Below, piece by piece: positions 7,768-14,614 of a stretch of 18,018 nt of DNA (position 1 is the stretch's first letter; every line of letters starts with the position of its first letter). Below the pieces are notes generated by a model. The model made no database searches. It was not told where the DNA came from and worked only from the letters and a program-made list of their open reading frames with translations. The stretch is from Terramyces sp. JEL0728 (lineage: Eukaryota > Chytridiomycota > Chytridiomycetes > Rhizophydiales > Terramycetaceae), in assembly GCA_027603945.1 (NCBI GenBank), contig JADIIU010000193.1, positions 1-18,018 on the forward strand, read 5' to 3'. A program made the translations under genes and the position numbers.

Positions 7768-9950
7768 TTAACTATATTGAAAATTCCAAAAATCAGGACG
7801 GCCGCCCATAGCAACATCTTGCAGCTTCAAAGCAAAGTAGTTTGCGGCAGGCCATACACCAGCATTCCTTAATAAACATGGTAGAATATTCGAGGTGATG
7901 ATCGATGATAGTTGGTTGGATACTTCCGTATTAACGGGTTCAGTTCTATGCGCTATCATGGCGCTTGATGCAATAATGAAACTGATCAAAGCAGACGTTG
8001 CGCAGGCATAGAGTGGCGAAGGAATATTTAGATTTAAAGACAGATTGTACAAGTTTTGCAAGTCGTGCTGATCATATGCAGATACTCCATATGGTGAATC
8101 GTTTGGATAGAGTGGGATATACCCGCATTTGTACATGAATTCAAGTGCCCTGACAGTTGCAAACATTACTTCTTTTGGTGTGTATATTTCCGGTTTGCCC
8201 GCATCCAGCGCAAACTTTTCAGTACACTTGTTTTGTACTAGAGGAAGGTGGATGTAGGTAAGAATAGCAAGATTCACCAGTAAACCGTCAATGATTTCCA
8301 CTGACAGTCTTGCCAACTGTGAAGGGATCTGATCGACTACTGTATTTGAAGGTGCAAACTGCTCCAAAGACGGGATCAGATTGAAACCATGTGGAATGGA
8401 ATGCAGCATAACAAGAATCTCGTTGTGCATCTCTTTTCCTTTCTTTCCAGCTTCAAATGCATTGGTCTTGAACTTTTGCGATCTGGAGAATCTAACAGCT
8501 CTTCGCAAATTCCGCATGCAGAATTCTTCTTTTTCTACAAAATCAAACGAAATCCCTGAAAAGTAGTGTCGAGTTTCATTTAGATCGTCAAACATTAATG
8601 CTAAATTGGATTTTTCCCAAATAGTGTTTTTGGCCAAATGAGTCTTTAGTTTTCGTTCCTTTGGCTGTTGGATTGGATGTTTGCTTCCAATAACCTCATG
8701 CAAATCAGGATAATTTGATTCATCCATCATGAATCCTGCGCCAGTAGCAATAGAAGCAAACGTATCTACCATCATTAGCATATTCCATAGCGCATATCGT
8801 TCTTTTCTGTCTCTCTTTGAAAGCGATTTTTCCTGTGCAATCAAGCTCTGATTTCCCATGATCGAAACCAAGTCATCTACTGTAATCATAGAGTTATCCA
8901 GAGAATCTGAAAAAGTCATTGGGTTGAAAATATTCTTTGCTTGTCCTTTCTGGAATGCTTCTGAAATAAATGTAATGGCTTCAGCAGTTTTGCCGATACA
9001 AAACAGTGAAATTGCATGAACCAGACATGCTCTAATATCGTCGTACGCTTCCTGATGTGATTGGGCTGCAATATCAACATTTGAAGTGATGTGTATTTTA
9101 TACACTTCTGCTACCCTTAGTCGATCAGCAAACGTAACAGTCCCCAAATTTCCAAATAACTGCGGATGGTTTGAGACAAAAACCGCATGGTAGAACAATG
9201 CATTCTTTAGCTTGTGTGACAGTTGAATATCCCTATATTAACGTCTAGTACCTCGAAGCTGGGTGAACAAGTCGCTCTTCAGAGTCAAAAGTACTTCCGA
9301 TATAAAATAACGATGTCAGTGAAATCAAATGATTTTCCAGGTCGTCTTCATTTGAAAAAGTAGGCGAGAGCGGAACAATGCTGATTGGTGTGGGCATGAA
9401 AGTTTGAGATTGCTTGGGTATAAATGTATTATCAGTAAAGAATGCTGCATTAGTAAATCGTTACATAGATCAGGCTCCATGAATCCTGCACTGAAATGAT
9501 TGCTTGTCTGATATCCACTGCCCAAATAACTCTGTTTCTGATGCCCCATGCGATGATTATTGTGCATTTCCGATGGCGAGAGCACTTTTTCAGTTGCAAC
9601 AAGTAAATTCTTTACCCGTTCATCCACAGGTGCTTGTACATTCGTCTGCAGCTGAGTCAAAGGTTTCAACATTGCCTCGACACTTTCCAATCTGGATAAT
9701 AATGCTTGAGAGAGTGCGGCTTGGTTGTTTCTATGTTAATATTTGCCCACCTTACAGCAGGGCCTTCTGAATATCCACACTGGGCAGCTCCATCTCTATG
9801 TTTTCTTGATGTCTTCAAACATGGAGAGCATATTGGTCGTACACCATCGCACTGTGGTTAATTTTGAATTACTTTTCTTTTGCGCAATCGGCATACATCA
9901 CATGCCTGCTTGGGCCGCTTTGTTGCAAGCTGTGGTGTATTCATATTCAT
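7768..9950 (-). CDS. Zn2Cys6 binuclear-cluster transcription factor with fungal regulatory domain
   Basis: Five exons (9950-9873, 9851-9751, 9730-9465, 9444-9252, 9232-7768) with introns of 21, 20, 20 and 19 nt give 700 residues. The zinc cluster is ACDVCRLRKRKC then DGVRPICSPC and a sixth Cys: residues 17, 20, 27, 34, 37 and 51. The last spacing is 13 residues, longer than the usual 6-8. The first intron falls exactly before Cys27, splitting the cluster between exons. Residues about 75-100 (SQALLSRLESVEAML) look like the dimerising coiled coil of this class. The long last exon holds the helical fungal_trans-type middle region, including LYNLSLNLNIPSPLYACATS. Such proteins bind CGG half-sites and activate metabolic genes. 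A CGG-N10-CCG site lies about 110 bp upstream, and an amino acid permease is the next gene. Confidence 0.9.
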
Positions 9951-10007
9951 GGTGAAGAATTTTGGGGAGTTGAAGCCACATTGAACATTTGTTTGACATA
10001 TGTTTGA

Positions 10008-10024
10008 GACGTCACGAAGACGTC
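10008..10024. promoter_or_regulatory. Paired GACGTC palindromes (bZIP/CRE-like)
   Basis: GACGTC at 10008-10013 and again at 10019-10024, each followed by A (ACGTCA half-site), 11 bp apart, about one helical turn. They lie 58-74 bp before the zinc-cluster ATG. ACGTCA is the half-site recognised by ATF/CREB-type bZIP factors; binding here is inferred. Confidence 0.4.
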
Positions 10025-10060
10025 AACCTGCCACCCACGAGCTACATACAGATGCAATCA

Positions 10061-10076
10061 CGGATACAGTTCACCG
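10061..10076. promoter_or_regulatory. CGG-N10-CCG zinc-cluster-type operator
   Basis: CGG at 10061-10063 and CCG at 10074-10076 with 10 bp between. It overlaps an inverted repeat GGATAC (10062-10067) / GTATCC (10076-10081). CGG-N10-CCG is the spacing known for yeast Put3, a Zn2Cys6 regulator of proline use. It lies about 110 bp upstream of the zinc-cluster gene's start, so autoregulation is possible. Confidence 0.4.
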
Positions 10077-10378
10077 TATCCATATCTGAAGCAGAGTCTA
10101 CTATCGGACCTCAATTCAAGTTTTTTCTCAAACGTCGTTAATGTGATGAAATTCCATGTCTCAAGCAAATTGTCATTGGCAGATCTACGGCACAGACCTT
10201 ATAAATCTTTTGAGATTGAAACACGAATGATTTTCAAATATCTGCCGCGGTTTGCGGGTGTAAGCTTGTTGCACGGCCAGTGTTTTGAAACCAACTGAGG
10301 ATTTTAACGTGAAAGAATTCCCCATTGCCTACCACTGCGCTGGAAATCCCAACAAGTATGAAATCAGGTATTTATTAA

Positions 10379-11944
10379 TTAGTATTCAGCAGGCGAGAGG
10401 ATAGCTTTATCCGACGAAACAACTTCAGATTGGAATTTAACCTTGTGGTACACAAACAACCCAATAAAAAACGGCACGCCGGAAAAGGTAACTACAAACT
10501 GCAGGATTGGATTGTCGGACACTATAGCTGCGTATCCTTGTGCACAAATAATTGCAATCCCTAATATAATCGCAACCACTGGGCCAGCAGGATAAAACGA
10601 CGACTTGTATACAAGCACACGCAAGTCTATAGATTGCGCTTTAAAGGCTTGTCTAAATCTAATATGAATAACTGCAATAGATATCCAAGTCAGTATACCT
10701 GATACGCCAGTAATACTAATTAAATAAGTAAACACTTGGCCATCTCCGAGCACTATTCCAAGAAAAGAAAGGCAGCCAATACCAACAGTAGCTAATAAAC
10801 TATACAGCGGCACGCCATTATTAGTAACTTTGCCAAATACAGCAGGGGCTTTTCCTTCTTGCGCCATAGCCATCAATGTTCTGGAAGCAGCATACAATGC
10901 CGAATTGCCAGCACTAAGAACAGCCGTAAACACCACACCATTCATCAAATGTGCCGCGAAATTCATCCCTGCTTTCTGAAAAACAAGTGTGAATGGCGCT
11001 ACGGTAATATCATTTGATATTGACGCATTCAACAGATTAGGATCATCGTTCCTAATAGCAAGCCCCATTACAAATATCGAGCACATGAAAAAGAATCTAA
11101 AATGAATGGATATTTACGTTATCCGCCAAAAAGTATTTTTGATTGCCTTGGGTATAGTAGTTTGAGGATCCTTGGCTTCGCCAGCAGCAATTCCAACCAA
11201 TTCAGTGCCGCCAAAAGAAAAGAAAGCCATCAAGAATACATTGAATATCCCAACTATTCCATTTTTAATTGGCGCACCTTCAATATCCCAGTATTTGAAC
11301 CCAAGATACCCTTCAGACCCAACGTATCCCAAATCCAAAACAATTCCAACAATAATAAATAGTATAATTGCTAGTACTTTTACTATTGCTAGCCAATACT
11401 CTGATTCTCCAAATCCTTTTGCTCCAAAACAATTCACAGCGAATAAAAATGCCAATATGATAATAGCTGATATCCATGTTGGTATATTTGGCATCCAGAA
11501 TGATAATATCATACTTGCTGCGTTAATTTCAGAGGCTAGTATTAGCTTAATGTACGAAATGAGACGGCCCACTGCAGCCAATAATTCCAGCCTAGTGAAA
11601 ATCCTAGTGCTGGATGTACGAATCTACTAGCATAAGTGGTAAATGATCCAGAGACAGGCAAGTACGTTGCCAGTTCTCCAAGAGAAGTCATGACAACATA
11701 CACCATTACTCCAACTATTCCATATCCTATTAAAGCTCCTAATGGTCCTGCTGATGATATAGTTGCTCCAGATGCAATAAATAGTCCCTATACATCAAGA
11801 TAAAAATACAGTCCCAATAGTTCCCTAGTTTTAATTTTACAGTACCCCAATAGCAATCATTTGTATATGGCGAGATGACAACTGTCTTTCTATCTTTGGA
11901 AGCGATGCTATTTCCACATCAGTTAAAAGTGGTGTGGTTTCCAT
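10379..11944 (-). CDS. Yeast-type amino acid permease (APC superfamily, YAT family)
   Basis: Exons 11944-11846, 11824-11810, 11787-11556, 11535-11118 and 11096-10379 give 1482 nt and 493 residues; introns are 21, 22, 20 and 21 nt. The second exon is a 15-nt microexon coding GTIGT, which completes the family's GGTIGTGLFIASG motif in TM1. AVSFPSEINAASMI, FGESEYWLAIVKVLAI, SFGGTELVGIAAGEAKDP and AGNSALYAASRTLMAMAQEG are further YAT hallmarks. About twelve hydrophobic segments are visible. The N-terminus is short (about 30 residues before TM1) and the C-terminal tail ends SPAEY. It is a proton-coupled plasma-membrane amino acid importer; specificity cannot be read from sequence. AATAAA begins two bases past the stop (TTTATT at 10371-10376). 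Three GATAA motifs lie upstream. Confidence 0.93.
11810..11824 (-). other. 15-nt microexon of the amino acid permease
   Basis: AGTCCCAATAGTTCC on +, read on the minus strand as GGA ACT ATT GGG ACT (GTIGT), flanked by a 21-nt intron (11825-11845) and a 22-nt intron (11788-11809). The five residues are among the most conserved in the permease family, so the exon cannot be skipped without loss of function. Confidence 0.85.
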
Positions 11945-12031
11945 TTTTTTAAAGTTTAACTTTTGCTTACCTAATGTTGACCGCTTATTGCGAAATCACA
12001 AAGGATCAAATTTTCCGCAGGGTTTAGAAAG

Positions 12032-12059
12032 GATAACTACAAACAAAAGATAAGGATAA
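12032..12059. promoter_or_regulatory. Cluster of three GATAA motifs upstream of the permease
   Basis: GATAA on the + strand at 12032-12036, 12049-12053 and 12055-12059, 88-115 bp before the permease ATG (11944, minus). GATA factors such as Gln3/Gat1/AreA are known to act through GATAA pairs at fungal nitrogen-permease promoters. The cluster also lies just past the NDPK stop, so it may also fall in that gene's 3' region. Confidence 0.45.
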
Positions 12060-12089
12060 CTTGAATTCAGATGATAGACTTTATTTAGC

Positions 12090-12827
12090 CTAGTTTTGAG
12101 AAATAACCCATTCAGCATTTCCAACTATTTTTAATTTAAGCTTACATTCCCAGTCATAAACTTCATTAGATCCAAACCACAATGGGATCTCAATGTTGGC
12201 AGACTCGAAACTATCACTTCCATGGATAATATTACGACCAACAGAGATACAATAGTCACCTCTGATTGTGCCTGGTTCGGCTTGAAGCGGGTTGGTAGCG
12301 CCAATAATGCGTCTTCCTTGCTTGATAACATCAGGACCTATATTAAAAACAAGCACCTTCCCAAACCATAGCAACAACAGGGGCTACGGTTAAGATGAAA
12401 TACCTCTTCCTGAAGTCATGTAATCAACTAATCCTCTAAAGAATGGTCTTGATTTCAAATCAGCATAGTGGACTTCAGCTAAAGCGCGGGATGGAACAAC
12501 AGCTTTCAATCCAACCAATTTGTACCCTTTTTCTTCAAATCTTTGGATAATCTTGCCAACCAAGCCTCTTTGAGTACCATCTGGTTTTACAGCAATAAAC
12601 GTACGTTCGACTCCACCTTGGACACCAGCATGTGACCTTACCTCAACTTTAACTGCTGGTTTCTTTGCATCAGCCAGTAATGGGGATTGCTGAGCTAGGA
12701 TTGCAGCTACCAAGACACCTGTTCCGACAATTGCACCAAGTCTCATTTTGGTTTGTTGCTTTGGTATAGTGTGTTGTGATCTGGTTTGCAATCCAGATCG
12801 AAGTGCTTTGGTGAACTGCTTGAACAT
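12090..12827 (-). CDS. Mitochondrial nucleoside diphosphate kinase
   Basis: Exons 12827-12404, 12383-12357 and 12337-12090 (introns 20 and 19 nt) give 232 residues; the middle exon is only 27 nt (PVVAMVWEG with split flanking codons). About 75 residues precede the catalytic domain. They comprise a basic presequence-like start ([19 protein letters not shown]) and a hydrophobic segment (about 30-46), suggesting import into mitochondria and possibly inner-membrane anchoring. The kinase domain shows [51 protein letters not shown] and [10 protein letters not shown] with the phosphorylated His at 189. It exchanges phosphate between NTPs and NDPs; topology resembles NME4-type enzymes (inference). 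An AATAAA (TTTATT at 12080-12085 on +) starts four bases past the stop. A CACGTG E-box lies at 12859-12864, about 30 bp upstream of the ATG. Confidence 0.93.
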
Positions 12828-13194
12828 TTGATTTCCTGGAGAAAATTTTCAAGCCAAACACGTGCAAAATAGCTATGGATTCAATTGTATCTATAGGTGA
12901 TTGGGAAGTGATTGGCATGAAAATAATTTCGGTATATAGATGCGAGTTACCACACTAGTTGTTGGAATCTGGTCAAGTTTGTGTTCAAAACAAGTTTCAT
13001 CTCCAACTTGTACAAAAAAGAAGTTGAGAGGATTCTAACCCAATTCCATTGATTCTAACCCAATTCCTATTGATTCTAACCCAATTCCTTTTGATTCTAA
13101 CCCAATTCCTTTTGATTCTAATCAAAATGGTCACCTGCCACACTTTCAAAAGGAGAATGGCTGTTGAAAAGACTTTCAGGGACCTTTATACTTT
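12828..13194. promoter_or_regulatory. Divergent 367-bp spacer between NDPK and the DUF3712-like gene
   Basis: This spacer carries both promoters. A CACGTG palindrome (12859-12864) lies 32 bp before the NDPK start; CACGTG is the bHLH (Cbf1/Pho4-type) site. A minisatellite (13031-13113) is listed separately. A 27-codon + strand frame from ATG near 12874 is not convincing. A TATA-like TTTATACTTTATG stretch runs into the ATG at 13195. Confidence 0.4.
13031..13113. repeat. Four-copy 20/21-bp tandem repeat (minisatellite)
   Basis: Units start at 13031 (20 bp), 13051, 13072 and 13093 (21 bp each), with a partial GATTCTA at 13114. The shared core is GATTCTAACCCAATTCC followed by a variable 3-4 base tail (ATT, TATT, TTTT, TTTT). 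The last two units are identical. Spacing of about two helical turns would place a bound factor on one face of DNA. The core contains CTAACCC, a telomere-like heptamer, but the array is not telomeric. Confidence 0.9.
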
Positions 13195-14538
13195 ATGACA
13201 TTTGAAAAGGAAAAGGGATATCACATTTATACGGATATAGACGATAAAATAGAGCCAAAAGGATGCGTTGATTGGTGGGTTGGCCCAAGAGAATTAAGAA
13301 AACGCTATTGTGGAAGGAGAATGACTGGATGCCAATTCTACTGCTTGAACATCTGCTCATTCCTAGCAATCGCATTCACTGCGGTATTTCTTGTTGTTTA
13401 TTTAATTGTCATTCCGAATGCAATTCAAACTCAAATTGGATCAGGTTCGGTCGATGCAGCGACTATAAACACTTTGAATTTCACTGATGCTACAAATGCT
13501 TCCACTGGATTCTATGTTGATATGGTAATCAAGAAACCCTCATTTGTGCCTGGTCATATCATTCTCTCTGGGCCAACTGAATTCCATTTGGGCGACCCAG
13601 ACAACTTTGGGGATGGTTGCGCTGTACTGCTGATCAATCATACAATCACTGTATCGACATTTGAAGATACTCCATTAGGAATCCTTGGGAATTTAACCAT
13701 TACAAATATGACTACAATGCAAAATATTCTGGCTGGAAAGACAAATTTCAAATTGGGAATATCTACTTCATGGACTATTACTTATTGGGGTATCCAGTGG
13801 TACAAGAGCCTCAAATTACACTCTGTGTACAATATGAGTCCTGATTCACCTTCATTTGCATTTTCAGTAAATTCCAACCCTTTCCCTAAAGCAATTAGAG
13901 CAGATAACCTTAGTGATAGATGTTTAACAATAGACCAAGCGATTAAGAACGATTATAATACCAGTCAATTGATTACGCTTGGGCCAGGACTGCCAGATTT
14001 GTATTTGGATGAGCTTGTGCTCGATGCGTATGATGGCTCGAAACTAGTGTTTAACACTACTGCTTCATTCGAAAACCCGATGAAGACTCAAATGAATCTA
14101 AGTTATATGGAAGTATCTCTTGGTGCTCAGCAACCATTAATGACGGTAAGATTGGAAAAGCAAGGCAAGGGAAATTGGGAATTGGCGTACCCATATGGAT
14201 TGATATTCCGAAAAAGCATAATGACTGTGCCGATAACTGTCACCCTAACCTTCCTTGAGCCGCAAAAAGATTTCATGTCTTCGCTTACTTTTCTTGGCAG
14301 CGCATTCCAAGCCGACAATTCAACGCTTTTTGGGCCATTCAATATCATCCCACGATCCAGTGGGTTTATCTTTGGTCAAATATCTCAAAATATGCAAATA
14401 TCGTTACCGAAAGGTAGTATCCTTACTGCATTGGATCAATTCAAGAGTATTTTAGCGGAAGCATTGGCTACCAAATCGCAAAAGGATAGCAGCAGTGACA
14501 TTATGAACATATTATCGCAAATATTTAGCAACCACTAA
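13195..14538 (+). CDS. Type II membrane glycoprotein, DUF3712/LEA2-like
   Basis: A single intronless exon codes 447 residues. A 48-residue cytosolic N-terminus with Trp/Arg-rich DWWVGPRELRKRY is followed by a membrane segment (about 49-74) bounded by cysteines 46, 50 and 54. The large outer part has at least ten N-x-S/T sequons (NFT, NAS, NHT, NLT, NMT, NTS, NTT and others), which indicates passage through the secretory pathway. The IKKPSFVPGHIILSGPTEFH region and the repeated beta-rich pattern resemble the fungal DUF3712 family of vacuolar/cell-surface proteins related to LEA2 domains; some bind lipids, but the function here is unknown. The C-terminal 40 residues are helical. It is the only long gene in the window without an intron. 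AATAAA overlaps the last base of the stop. Confidence 0.7.
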   Translation: MTFEKEKGYHIYTDIDDKIEPKGCVDWWVGPRELRKRYCGRRMTGCQFYCLNICSFLAIAFTAVFLVVYLIVIPNAIQTQIGSGSVDAATINTLNFTDATNASTGFYVDMVIKKPSFVPGHIILSGPTEFHLGDPDNFGDGCAVLLINHTITVSTFEDTPLGILGNLTITNMTTMQNILAGKTNFKLGISTSWTITYWGIQWYKSLKLHSVYNMSPDSPSFAFSVNSNPFPKAIRADNLSDRCLTIDQAIKNDYNTSQLITLGPGLPDLYLDELVLDAYDGSKLVFNTTASFENPMKTQMNLSYMEVSLGAQQPLMTVRLEKQGKGNWELAYPYGLIFRKSIMTVPITVTLTFLEPQKDFMSSLTFLGSAFQADNSTLFGPFNIIPRSSGFIFGQISQNMQISLPKGSILTALDQFKSILAEALATKSQKDSSSDIMNILSQIFSNH

Positions 14539-14543
14539 ATAAA
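14538..14543 (+). terminator. AATAAA poly(A) signal at the stop of the DUF3712-like gene
   Basis: The stop TAA is 14536-14538 and AATAAA begins on its last base. The helicase gene's first possible ATG is 27 bp further. Confidence 0.5.
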
Positions 14544-14614
14544 CCATTGGTTCTGGCATTTAATGTACTATGAGTCATTTATATATTTTTTGTCCAGAAA
14601 TTTCAAAGTTAAAA

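Larger units (their letters stand above)
9951..10378. promoter_or_regulatory. 428-bp spacer upstream of the zinc-cluster gene, downstream of the permease
   Basis: No gene could be supported here. It holds candidate regulator sites listed separately. On the + strand several frames stay open for an unusual distance: frame 10008-10301 (ATG at 10146, 51 residues from there), frame 9974-10141, and a third frame reading into EFPIAYHCAGNPNKYEIRYL near 10300-10370. I could not join them with the 19-22 nt intron rule into one convincing protein. They could be relics of a decayed gene or chance. Confidence 0.4.

Noticed and set aside
7319..7771. 150-codon + strand open frame
   Set aside because: It is antisense to the dehydrogenase, whose catalytic motifs are clear; it is a shadow of that gene.
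9504..9955. Two + strand open frames of 70-88 codons
   Set aside because: Antisense to the zinc-cluster gene, whose Cys pattern and joined exons are convincing.
11172..11630. 152-codon + strand open frame
   Set aside because: Antisense shadow of the permease's hydrophobic segments.
13031..13113. CRISPR array or telomeric repeat
   Set aside because: The units abut with no spacers, there are only four, and the CTAACCC heptamer is embedded in a longer non-telomeric unit in a mid-contig promoter.
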